From the NCBI GenBank assembly GCA_003427395.1, contig BFEA01000491.1, positions 773,350 through 835,545 of the forward strand: a DNA stretch of 62,196 bases, in the 5' to 3' direction. The position numbers were made by a program, and so were the translations under genes. The DNA is from Chara braunii. Lineage: Eukaryota; Streptophyta; Charophyceae; Charales; Characeae. The notes beneath the pieces are model-generated. The model ran no database searches, was not told the origin of the DNA, and saw only the letters and a program-made list of their open reading frames with translations. This document shows, piece by piece, positions 48,001 through 59,434 of this stretch. The first letter of the stretch is position 1, and every line of letters begins with the position of its first letter.

Positions 48001-49567
48001 ACAAAGGGTGTCGATAGATACAGACAGCATAACAATGGCTTGGAAGTCGAAATCCGCTAAGGTGTGTGTAACAACTCACCTGCCGAATCAATCAGCCCGC
48101 GAACACGAACGGCGCTGAAGTGCACGACCTATGCTCAACCGTCGTGGCACTTCAAGTTTTGATGCAGCAACAAGCAAGAGAGCGTTAACCCTGCTGCGAC
48201 GCCTTCAAGGTGAGCCGTGGTGAAGCGGGTCCTGGAACAAATCTTGGTGGTGGTAGCACAAATTCAAACGATAACTTTGAAGACTGAAGTGGAGAAGATT
48301 CTAGGCGCACAGTTGCGCATAGCCAGTTCCGGACCTCCCACTGTGCCTCCGGCCCCGCTCTTTTCATACATAGTATACCATCTTTTGGGTCCCAACGGGC
48401 ATGCTTACAGTCATACCTCTCGCAACATATCGAGGGTGGCGGGTTATGCCCCCAGAGGGTCTCGCTACTCAGGTTTCTTCCGCCTCACGGGTCAAATCCC
48501 CACCGACTCGGACGTAAGTTAAACTCGTCGGTTCACGTTTCAATAGTTCATGGGTGTACCAATCGAGCTAGGCCTATTGGTTTCGTCGTCGTGCTTGACA
48601 CTGATACCTCGTCCCAGAGATGGGACCGGTACTCAATATGGCCAAATAACAAAAATAATAAAATAAAATAAAATAAAATGATCATAAAAGGGAAAAAACG
48701 ACACCCATGGGAAGGGGAATTATTGGCATCCCCTCGGTTCCACCAATCTCGCTCGTGGTTGGGACCGACAATAAAACCAAGGGGGACAGTCCTACCGGAC
48801 CTTCAACCTTTTGACTTCCTTCATGATGTGTCGCTGCTCCCTCGTCATCTCGTGTTAGTCTTGATCCCCGTACCTCCGCTTTAAAAGTCCAATGTTGTAA
48901 CCAATAGTGTTATGTCAAAGGCTGGTATTGGTATTAGTGGAAGCTCATATAAACGGGTTCCGCCTGCTGCACGGTCGCATTGAAACGCCCCAAGCCAACG
49001 CCTTGCCTTACTCACGAGAGACATGCGGCTGCCAAACCCTAGCACCCATTACGTGAGCGCTCAGACTCCACCCTCAGCTGCCGTGCACACCGCTCACTAT
49101 GTCGAAGTTATGCCGCCATACGACCAATCAAAATGTATTTCCGCCCTGCGTATTACGTGACTTCAAATCCCTTTAACTAATAATTTAAAATAATCAACCC
49201 CAAAAAAATGTCGCGACGCTTACGGTAAAACCTGGCCTCGGCCGCGACAGCCTTCTTCGTGTTCGTGCGTGCGCCCCAGATAAACGTTTTAATCAAAGAT
49301 AAAAGATTTTGTTTTAGTCATAATTAAATTAAAATCAAATCGACCGACAATTATGCCTGTTTAATAATTTCAATCAAAAAAAGATCACGTGCGCCTTAAA
49401 ACTGCGCACCCACGCATTCCCTATTCCTTTCAAACGGTCTCACACTCCTAGTTATAGGAAGAACTTGGTCGAGGTTTACAAAACACTCTCAACTTTCAAC
49501 TCAAGATCCTTTTCCGTCAGTTGCAAAAATCAGGGCGGATACCCTTGTAAGGGTATTCGTGCAGACA

Positions 49568-50509
49568 ACGTTGAACTCCTCGTCCAGTATTTCAAGATGA
49601 GCTGGATAGTGGAATTTCCTCAACTCTCTTTATACGCAGGAACCCAAATGGACCTGCTAAAAGAGGCGCGTGCTCAAAGTCATAAGTCGTGCCGACTGAG
49701 CTAAGTTGGTGGTCCCTTCAACTACCCCTATGACCGATGCCAAAAACAAAACAATTAATAACAGTAATAATAGTATCAACAATAAACAATAACTTACAAG
49801 CGGGATGAAAGGCAAAGGGAGGAGTGAGGACAGTTAGTATCACCCGGGTCTCCCCGGACAACAAAATCATGGGGTATAGCCTCACCAGACCCTCAACCCC
49901 CTGACTCCTTTTTGTCGCTCCAATGCTCCCACGTCGCCATCCGCTAGCTTTGACCCATGAATCTCCCTGTTGAAGGTCTGATATCGTAACCAATAGTGTT
50001 AGGCCCAAGGTTGTTTTTAGCATTAGCGGTAGGCATATAAACGGGTATCGCTTTGCGTGCGAGTCTGCTGAGACGTCCCAAAGCCACACTTCGGCCTATC
50101 AACTAATCCTTCGGTCGCCAAGCCCAACGCCCATTGGGCGTCTATCCCCTTACATACTCAGACCATTACTCAATGTTGAGTTATCACTGATGTCGTCCTC
50201 CGTACGAGCGCAGATGTCGTGGTCAAGTGTACCAGTCAAAGGACAAAATCTTTTAGTCTTAGTTTATATCAAAAACAAGAATTTGGTCGGCGACCATATC
50301 GGCTTTACAATCATCAATGAGAAGAGAGATCACGCGCGCGTCAAGTCTACACGCCCACACACTCTCTATTTCTAATCAACCACTTAGTCTGCATAATCGA
50401 AATATAGCCAAGAACTCTTGCAGTGTACACAGATCTTAGACGAAACTTATCTTTCTGTCACTTGCAAAAAACGAGGGCGGATACCCTTGTAAGGGTATTT
50501 GCACCGACA
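49568..50509 (-). mobile_element. long LTR copy C, part 2
   Basis: Resumes at ACGTTGAACTCCTCG, the point where part 1 stopped (compare GAGTTGAACTCCTCGG at 35593), and runs to the LTR terminus ..GGGCGGATACCC..TTGCACCGACA at 50509. It contains an A box CCGACTGAGCTA (49692-49703, minus) separated from the B-box part by about 110 bp that copy G also has. Confidence 0.7.
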
Positions 50510-53500
50510 CCTCACCCCACTACTCACCAATTGTGCAAAACGAGAATGAATCTACCGTCAAGCTTGGGAGGCTTCACACAACGACTTCATCACGTGCCCC
50601 AAACGGTTAACCGGAAGTGAATCTCAGGCTTAAACACGATGAAATACATATTTATATTTTATTATTCATTATTTTAACTCACTTTATTTTCGCCATGTTT
50701 TCATGCACCCCCGTTTCTATGTTTATGCATCTCCTGTTCAAGTCTCTCGATATGCCTGACCAAGCTTTTGGCCACATTCAAACGGTCCTGGACAGGCAAC
50801 GCCGTGCAGCTAACCTCGAGCGTGAGGATGGCCACAAATGAGATAAACGATTTCGGGCAACACGAGGAAGATGGCCGTAATGACAACCATCATGATGACG
50901 ACCCTACAGTCAAGATATGCATAGCGCCGAGGACGAACACGAGGAGTAACTCGGAGCCCCCCAATCGAGATTTTGAGCTCAAACAGGAAGTTGGACGACT
51001 CTGCAATCACGACGGTGGAGGATAACACCTCAATCATGATAATGAAAAAGAAACACCATGATCACGTAGATAAGGTGCACGCTCGTAAGACCTGCCACAC
51101 TCAACAATTTTACAAATGAGTATGAATCTTCCGCTTGAAAGATACGTCGCTACATGAGCACAACCACAACCATGGGCACAACTACAATTGGAATAGCTAC
51201 GGCCTCATGCAGATGGCGACTGTGACTGGGAGAAGGAAGAAGATGACTACCGGTTGAATCAAGCAACTCTCTCTCTGTGGTATAGGCTTCACAATAGCCC
51301 CCGCCCCAATGCATTGCGCACCTGGTGTTTAACACAGATAAGTGCATTCGAAGTCCAAAAAGGGAAGATTCGTCAACCGGGCGAATCAATATGGTCGTAC
51401 GAGGATGCTTATGAGCAGCACTAACGGGAGGACGGAGACTGCCAATCGGAATAAGCACCAACGAGTGGCCATGATTGCAAGCAGTAGCGGATCAATGAGC
51501 AACACCTAGACCTTCACAGCAACCTCGAGCAGCACCGGGGTGAGGTGTACCACGAGTGCCCTTACGAACCAGCTCGACCGTGATCGAGAAAATGGTCGTA
51601 ATGATGATATGCACCAGGAAGACGACTCCCAACGGCAGATGATCACCACCAGGAAGGTGACAAATCAGCAGGGAGATGGCGATAAAAATGATCTCGATGG
51701 AACAATGGTCGTGGTTGCAGCATACGACCCCTCACATGTGCAAAAATGAGAGTGATTTTTTCTCTAGCACAAGGAAAGATGCATTGCCACTTCGAAGCTC
51801 CAACTCTCGTGTGCAGCCCCGATCCTCATGGTGCAAGAATTAGGGTCCCAACGCAAAATTTGGTGTCACCTATTGATTCGTTACACCCCAAAAACCCCAC
51901 TTTGCGCTTTACCTCGCCCAAATCCATGCAGAAACGGGCGAGATATGCCTTTTTCGCTCCACCATATCAACCATTCGGACACTGTTGTGCTCTCCCTTTC
52001 CCTATTAACTCCCGTTACAATCCCCTATTCGCTATGTCGATGCTACCATTGCATTCGCCCGAACCTAAAACATGTGAATCGATATTTAGCTTGTTCGATT
52101 CCATTAAGGAACGAGCAAACAAGGCTTCCTTCACCTCGCTCGTCCCATCTTCATTCCGCCTTCGTCTTCGTCGTGTTCCTTGTCCCTGCCTATTGCTCCA
52201 TCAACGTATCTGCCCCGTTTTTGCTTAGCGCAACTCATTTACTCGCGGCTCCTTGCACCACCGTACTAAAGATGTTCAAGAACTCCAGATTTCTTGAGGG
52301 GAACGTGAAGGGAAACAACAATCAGACCGTTCGATTAGTCTTTCGTCCCTATACCCCAGTCCGACGAAACGATTTGCACGTTAGTATCGTTGTGAGCCTC
52401 CACCGGAGTTTAACTGACCTCGCCCTGCTCAGGCATAGCTCACCAAACTTTCGGAACCCAACAGGTATACTCACATCCAAAAACTCTTACTGCAGATCAA
52501 GGTTGGTGGGCGGTACATCTGCAGAGGGTACCCCCACTTAGATCTCTTTCACCACGTGGGCTAGGCACCCACAAGCTCGCATGCATGTTGACCTCCTAAG
52601 TCTGTATTTAAGACAGGCAGGATACAGGAATTCCGCCAGCATCTTGAACACGTAGGAGCCCCAACGGACCCGCCCAAAGAGGTGCGTGCTCAAGGTCCTT
52701 GATTGTTGTCGCGGCCACTCGTGGAGGTTTCCAATCGCTCCCCACTGCAATGATGTCCGTCACAGCAGCCCATGTTGTAGGCAACCCATAGCGAACAAGG
52801 AGGGCAGCAGCATTGAGATGCAATCATTGCGATGGCCGACCCAAGCAATCTAGAAATATTTGGTATTAGTCATCCAGTTTCATAGTCTGGGTTTGAATTT
52901 GGGTCTGTATTTCAATAATTCATCGGTGTAGCCACTGAGCTAGGCTCTAGGGTCCCATCGACCGTCTCGGGGCCAGTACCTGTTCCAGTCCCAAAAATGA
53001 GACTAAATAAATAAATAATATTAAAAATAAATATAAGGACAAAATCGGGATCAGGGACCGAGGGGGAAAGGAACGGGACTGCTGACACCCCTCTGGCTCC
53101 GCGGGTTGGGACCGAGACCGGGACAAACAACAAAACCAAGGGGGATAGTCCCGCAGGACCCTCAACTCTTTTTTTTCCTCCATCGTGCTCCAATGCTCCC
53201 TTATCGTCGACTGTTGGCCTCCATCTCGTACCTGCAACCTAAAAGTCCAATTTTTTAACCAATAGGGTTACGCCTAACCTTGGATTGAACAGACATAGGA
53301 TTTCATATGAATAGTATCTTGAATCGTGGTCGACATACTGAACTGTACTAAGGCCACCTCTTGGCTCATCGTTTGAACCCATGGGCGTCGAACCTTCGCA
53401 CAACTCATGCGAGGCCTCGGCGTTGTACTTCAACTGTCGGCATGTCGTTTACCACACTAAGGGCATGTTACCGCTAGCCCTTGACGTTGTCGAGCACACT

Positions 53501-53769
53501 GTAAGTGTTGCCAGTCAAGGAGAGAATTCAACCTTCTCCCTCACATACGCGGTTTGTCCCCCGCATCAACGATCCTATTTGGCAAGTCTCGACGCACCTC
53601 TCATTCACACGCTACTTCTCTCCCGATCCAATCTTACTAACTTCTCACCAAGGCTGCACCTCAGCTACACATACCGTTGTGGCATCGCCATCAACTACAA
53701 GTGAAACTCCACCATGTGTGATCTCCAAAAAGTACGTTACATACTTTTATAAGGGTATTTGGCACGGCA
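50510..53769 (-). mobile_element. LTR tail copy G
   Basis: From 50530 it carries the LTR-type GAATGAATC.. block. It then repeats LTR landmarks (a CCACGTGGGCTAGGCACCCACAAGCTCGCATG-type block at 52555, an A box GCCACTGAGCTA at 52931, an AATAAATAATA region at 53005) and ends with the terminus-like TATAAGGGTATTTGGCACGGCA at 53769. GACGAC/GATGATG-rich frames at 50.8-51.7 kb are degenerate. Overlapping + frames of 160 and 237 codons (51746-52541) lack any recognised domain. It may be the right part of copy D. Confidence 0.55.
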
Positions 53770-54240
53770 ACGCCCTCCATATCTTCCACAACCCCTACAC
53801 CCCTTTCCGCCCTCAAATGTCCAGGTTATCATTATGTTTCTCCGCGCTCAATGCCAAGTGTTGAATTGCTATGTTTAACCTTTTGTTTTAAAAGGTTCAA
53901 TAATCGAGTAAAAAACAATGTTGGGCCTCAGGTTGTTTGACTTTTTTTATTGCAGTTCTATTACTGCTCCTATCACCCCTGTTGTTACCACCTTTGCCCC
54001 TACTGGTGTAGTTACTTGCTGCCATTGCCCTAGTAGTATTGTCTTCGTGTGTTGGAGGGAGGGAGAGAGATTCTTATGTCCCTCTTTCAAACATACACTC
54101 ACTCGAAATAAAAAAATATATATATCTTTTAGAGACCAATCTGAGGCTCAAATTATCTATACATTCTGTTTCTCTATTTCCACGTAGCCTGGAAGTGAAT
54201 TATCTTGGACTATAGTGGGTAACTAAAAATAAAATTGTGT
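53770..54240. other. no recognisable feature
   Basis: AT- and CT-rich sequence with a short TATATATA run near 54117. No element end or coding signal was identified. Confidence 0.35.
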
Positions 54241-56385
54241 CAAAATAGAGTGAAAAGTCATGAACGAAAGTGAGTATTTCCCACCATATTCAACCTCAAC
54301 AGGTTTGAGTCTCTAACCCATGTGTTCAGTAACCACTTCCTTACATTATTCCAGTTTCGTTGAGATAAATGTTTGTGTCCATCACTTACGATTGTCAGTC
54401 GTATCATGCTTGCAACCTTATTTTTAATACCTACATCTGGCATATAAGATTTTTATAAACAATTGATCATTTTGGTCATTCCAAATCACCTTCGTCGGTG
54501 TCGCTATAGTCACTTGTGCCACGTCGGTGTCGCTATTATCAGTTTGTTTTCTGGATTCTATTTTTATTCTATATTTATATAAGATTCATCAATTAAGACC
54601 AAATGAAAATTCCTCCGATAAATTTGTTCCATGTCGAATCCACTAATCGCATATAAGTCTTAAGGCAACACGAGTCAACTATAAATGTCTATCATTTTTT
54701 CATAACTTTTATTCCTCTTTTAAGTTTTAAGTAATATAATTGTTGTGGCGGTGTATAACATAGATTCCAACCAAACAAACTGATCAATTTTTTAGAGGGA
54801 ATTGTTTTTATATAAGTCCATAGTCAATGCAATTGTTGTTTTGATACTGATAATAGATCGTTCTCTTAGCATCTTTTATTCATAATGATATCTATTTTTT
54901 TTTTCTACCTTTCCTCTCATGATCGTAGTACCTATCTTAGATTAATAGAGATTTGTAGTTATAAACTTATGCTCTTTGTTTGCGATAGTCCATCATATGG
55001 ATCTCATATCCTTAGGGATGTTCTTGAGGGATTGTTCTACTGCCTTAATGTAGGCTCTTTGTACTAAAATTTCACCTATGACGGCCCTTTGAGTTCGACC
55101 TGACACAAATTTATAAGGTACCTTGCAATGTCTCCACTCTCTTTTGCGCTGCCAGCTTAAGATCACATAGATCCAGACCCTATTCATCTTGAATATAAAC
55201 TTTGGCATCGTACACACCTTCTAGTGTTGGGCCCAATACATGTTAAATTTGCCCCTCTGCCCTGTTTTTCTCTAATTTATACCAACGACTTTTAATGGTA
55301 TTGACTCATTCCTCAACATTACAACCCATTAGCATGAAGTCACTTTGATTACCACCTCCGCTCTTCTGGTACCTATCTCAACCTATTAAGTTTCGAGTTA
55401 ATTTATTATAAGCTCCGTTAGCGCCGATTTTTCTCATCCTATAGATCCTTCACCCTCACAAACCCCGCTCAATCAAAAATTTTCAAAAATATCGTAAGGA
55501 ATTATGTGCAGAAAAGACGTTACCTTCCTCATCTCCGATATACAAATTTTATAAAAAAAAATGATTCAAAACTGAAACGCTAGAGCTAGCTAGATCCCTA
55601 TCTATAATAAAGAGCTTACTCTTAGCATTGCACAAAAACTCTGGACTTGAGTTTTTTAGTGCAGTGACATATGAGTGAATGACAAGCGTGCGAAAATATC
55701 TTCCTTCCTCAATTTTTCAAAACGTGTATGACCAATGTCAACCATAGGTTGTCAATTGTCGAAAATTCGATTAAAAACCGTATCCTTAGAGAGAGGTGGA
55801 TCCATGTTCGTCGAAAAAAACTTACTCCAAACAAACAGAATACTACGTCATGGTTAAAACTTTCAACGCCAACTATCCTTTGTCTATCGTCATGCTTAAG
55901 ACTTTCACGAGTCATTTTACCGACAAAGCATTATTTTATTTGCGTGAGTCCAACAGTCTGATACCACCTTGATTCCTATAAAAGACCACAATTTTCAATG
56001 TTAATTAAGATATCTACCATTGATCTTCGTTTGCTTCAGGCTTTGAAGTGAATTTACCAATATTTTTTTTAATATTCTTATGGGTATTATCCCATAGTAA
56101 ATTAACAAATTTGACATATTATAAGATTGAAAAACAATTGTAGCGATTACCAATATTATTCCAAATACAAATAGCTGATAATTATATACCCAACTTTAAA
56201 TCATGTTGCGTAACGTTTTAACTAGTTATCTGTCCCGATAGTTTGAATTCGCTATAAAAAATGCTTTGATGCATAAAAAATGCTTTGAAGATCTCGTTAT
56301 AACTGTTTTTAATCTTCGTATTACATGTAGTCTTTGAGAGAAAAAAAAAGAAGTTCATTTGTTTCAATTCATAAAGGCTTAAGAT

Positions 56386-56650
56386 CTAGGCTACTAGAGT
56401 GGGTCGGGGTAGCTTGCCCGGTCGGGCCAAAATAAATAAATAAATACAAAATATTTAATAATCTTATTTTATATTTTAAATTTGATAAAGAATCTCCATG
56501 TGACCATTCGACAAACCTTGTTCAGTTTATTGTTCTGCATAATATAGTTGTTTTTAAAATTTTTAAAATATTTGTTTTTTTTGTTGGGACCTTCCCTTGT
56601 CCTTGCACGGTCTTGCCACCCCGGACCGGGCGGCCCGACCAGTAGCCTAG
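56386..56650. mobile_element. 265-bp MITE with perfect 8-bp target duplication (hAT-like)
   Basis: CTAGGCTACTAG at the left and CCAGTAGCCTAG at the right form the terminal inverted repeat. CTTAAGAT flanks both sides exactly (56378-56385 and 56651-56658). Eight-bp duplications are typical of the hAT superfamily. The interior has the shared core (GTTCAGTTTATTGTTCTGC) and GC-rich subterminal palindromes. No coding capacity. It is inserted in the minus-strand LINE. Confidence 0.88.
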
Positions 56651-57752
56651 CTTAAGATAGTTCATAATAGTTAAAATTTTCTTATTTCTATTAGGTTTGG
56701 TATTGTTTTTTTGTAAACCACTATTAAATCATAAGCTAACGCACCCCTTTTCATAAACTAACACACCCCTTGTCCATTGAATGTTATTGTACATTTTCAA
56801 TCTGATTATTGTGTCTTATATTATCAAACATAACCTCTAGTTGCATTACAAACAACAGTGAGGCCAACGAATGTCTCTGTCGTAGGGATTTTGTTAAAAC
56901 AAACTCTCGTGAAAATTATTTATTGACCATCACATATATTGTTGTTGCAGATACATCACAGAAATTAAATTGCAAATAGTATGTAAAAAACTCATATGCT
57001 TCGTGATGGTTATTACAAACGTCAATCCCACTCGATCGTACACATTTTTTGAATATTGAGACGCCATATAGTCACCTCTCTCTTGCTTGTAGTAATAATA
57101 TTCATAGCTTGTACTGTGCTGAAATATTTTGAATGATAAATTTATAGCTTATAAAACCTCAGTGTTCATCGCCAATCAAGATCTAGTAAGAAACTGACTA
57201 ATTATTAGGGTTTCTGCTATAATTTCATACAACAGATTCAATAAAGAAACTTAGGCGTCAATTTCGCACCACCGAATTTTCACCCTTCTTTTACAATAAT
57301 GTAATGACACATTTGATCATGTTTTTACTTAAAGTCTCACATGATTGAACCTTATTATAAATATTTATTAAGTATGGGTCAATATCTAGTCATAATGCGG
57401 TGTAGAGTTTAATTGGTGATCTATTTTTTTAATACATTTCTCCTTTTTCATATGTTTCACTACATAATGTAACTTTTCCAATATTATAGGCTTATCCAAT
57501 ACCAGTTTGATATGTGGTGGTGGTTGAATTTTAATGTCGTTTAAAAAATCAAAAATTTCTCTTTGATTAAAATCCATGTTTTCAAACTATCTTTTTCTTG
57601 TTAAAATGCCTTCAAAGTACAATCTTGCATATTAACTCTATTCATTAAGGTTATCAATGATTTGAGGTAGGTTGAAAATAGGGAGGGTTAATCTCGTATA
57701 ACACGTTGAGTTTTTCGTAAATAAATGTCGAAATGTTTCCTTGTTCATTTGC

Positions 57753-57765
57753 CCCCCCCCCCCCC
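57753..57765. repeat. poly(C) run
   Basis: Homopolymer of about 13 C. A similar run of about 15 C occurs at 27805-27819. Their lengths may be unreliable. Confidence 0.8.
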
Positions 57766-58499
57766 GGTGATAGTGATATTTTATGTTAACAATTATTTCA
57801 ATGTTTTTGTTTTTTGTTTCAATAATTTATAATTAATATAAATCCCTTTGTCTCACGTATGTCCAGTATCATATGAAATTGGATGCTTATGAAATTTTGT
57901 CTCCACTTGAAGAATTATCTTTTTCAATTGTTATTAATAATAGAAAGGTGATAGATCGATGTTAATTTTCACACACGACTCCCGTGAGCTACCTTTCATT
58001 GAAAAGAAAACAAACCGACTTTGGATTGGAGGAGACTCTGATCCATACCGAGTATAACCTAGTGAGTTTGTTTTCATGCCCCGTGAAACAATAAATATTT
58101 GAGGCAGTCTGCTATCAACATTCACTGTATCTACTCTTGGACTATCCAACCCATGACTCTTACAGTATTTCAGTCCGCTGCAAATATTGGATTTGAACAG
58201 TTTGGGACCATCCCAGGGAGTTATGCCCCAAATATCCACATCGAGTCGATCAGATCAATATTGAGGCTAAAGTGAAATAATATTCCAGTACCACCTTTTG
58301 TTAATTTGTTACTATTTCCATCCCTAACCGGTGCCCCAAACTGAGGGTCGAATCACCATTGGGTTTCAGTTTGCAGTCGTTATCCATTTCGCTTAAATTT
58401 TGAATGCAAACTATTTGTATTTTTTTCTTATGGATCCACGTATTCATAAATATTTTTTTTGTCTGTTTCTTGTGTGTTACACAAACCTTTAACATTCCA

Positions 58500-59080
58500 C
58501 GTAGTGATTTTGAGCTTGCCTCTAAGAGGCATAGCTCCTTCGGGATATCCTTTAAAATTGGAACGATACGAATAAAATGGCGCCCACATAAGGATGGTAC
58601 ACATAAACCGAGATATGACTTTTTTTTTTATTATTATTTTAAAAGGTCAACACTCAATCTTTGTTATTGAGTTTTTTTGCAAACTTGCTTGTCAATTATC
58701 ATGAACGCGAAAAGTCGCCTAAGTCGCCACATCTCTCCTACCAGGCGAGGGCCTCACTGTGAAAAGCTGGAGAAAAATGAAATAGTGTGTGGGTCTGGGC
58801 CTCATGCCCTTATACCTTTGAAAAAACATTGGTTGCCTGATTTTCCCTCAATCCGCTTTGAGTGGTCCTTTGCCCAGCAATCTCCCCAGCCCCCTCCCCA
58901 ACTCCTCCCAAAAGTTTTGTGCCCTTTGCGCAACCGCTTGGGCCCTACCCACCCTGACAAGGAAAAAACTGGCCCTGGTGTATAAGCACCACCTACTGGC
59001 CGCAAAGTACTCTCAAGTATGGTACGACTCGTTACTAAACCAGCCTGCCCGGTTCAGAAATCCCAAAAGGTATGGCCTAA
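58500..59080. other. no recognisable feature
   Basis: Open frames of up to about 100 codons on both strands without a recognisable domain. A GTCGCC duplication occurs near 58715. Confidence 0.3.
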
Positions 59081-59434
59081 GGGTCTGATCCCACCACTAC
59101 ACTACAGCCCAGTTACAGTGCAGTTTTCAGATCCCACCAGTTTCAGACGTCGTCGCGGCTGCCAAAATATTTTGCCTTACTTTCGTTTGGGTGTGTCATG
59201 GCAGCACGGCCACGAAGGGCAGCATCAGAAATGTCCATGGACCCCAGTGTTGTGTGGCATTTCGTTTGGCAGAGTCTGTAACAGCCCATGAAGAACCGCC
59301 GCGGGTCCAGGAAAACCACCGAAGAAGTCGCCCTCGTGGGATCCAGTTTCTCTTTTTTGTCCCGACACGGCCACTGACATCTTCTTAGTCCTTTTTCACG
59401 TCTACATTTGTAGTGTAGTGGTGGGATCAGACCC
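59081..59434. mobile_element. 354-bp Tourist-like MITE (PIF/Harbinger type)
   Basis: A 26-bp perfect terminal inverted repeat, beginning GGGTCTGATCCCACC and ending CACTACA, occupies 59081-59106 and 59409-59434. TAA flanks both ends (59078-59080 and 59435-59437). GGG-starting ends with a 3-bp TAA/TTA duplication are typical of PIF/Harbinger MITEs. The perfect ends suggest a younger insertion than the other elements here. No transposase. Confidence 0.9.

Larger units (their letters stand above)
28890..49567 (-). mobile_element. element B: 20.7-kb LTR retrotransposon with ~7.7-kb LTRs
   Basis: Colinear repeats at 28890-36658 and 41745-49567 flank a 5.1-kb internal region. A perfect tRNA-Asp PBS (41723-41742) sits two bases from the right-hand LTR, so the sense strand is minus. 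LTR termini are TGTCGAGCGC and CACCGACA or GCAGACA. ACGT occurs directly outside both ends (28886-28889 and 49568-49571), consistent with a 4-bp target duplication. Sequence outside the two ends joins into a continuous LTR C, which confirms the boundaries. No gag-pol was recognised. The two LTRs are clearly related but have many mismatches and indels. The right-hand LTR includes a 195-bp assembly artefact. Confidence 0.8.
41745..49567 (-). repeat. element B 5' LTR
   Basis: TGTCGAGCGCATCGATC to TTCGTGCAGACA, colinear with 28890-36658. Length is 7.82 kb as given, or about 7.63 kb without the adapter dimer and duplicated 157 bp (44480-44831). A 241-codon + strand frame at 46803-47528 is not preserved in the other LTR and is taken as chance. 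Confidence 0.8.
54250..58500 (-). pseudogene. degenerate L1-type LINE, minus strand
   Basis: Minus-strand fragments lie in correct ORF2 order from right to left. 58301-58495 encodes a WIHKKKIQIVCIQ segment typical of the start of the APE-type endonuclease. 57934-58239 continues with WGITPWDGPKL and later endonuclease-like sequence. 57386-57577 has LDKPIILEKLHYVVKHMKKE, the linker before RT. Near 57030 is NVYDRVGLTFV, a decayed DFEKAYDR motif. Later frames (54993-55217, 54258-54443) may be C-terminal. Frameshifts and stops are frequent, and a MITE is inserted at 56386. Confidence 0.65.

Noticed and set aside
22475-50513. Solo-LTR status of copy C
   Set aside because: Flanking bases AGGT and CCTC do not match, and the left neighbour is a LINE while the right neighbour is another LTR tail.
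51746-52541. Overlapping 160- and 237-codon frames
   Set aside because: Low-complexity, in LTR tail G, with two frames open over the same DNA and no recognisable family.
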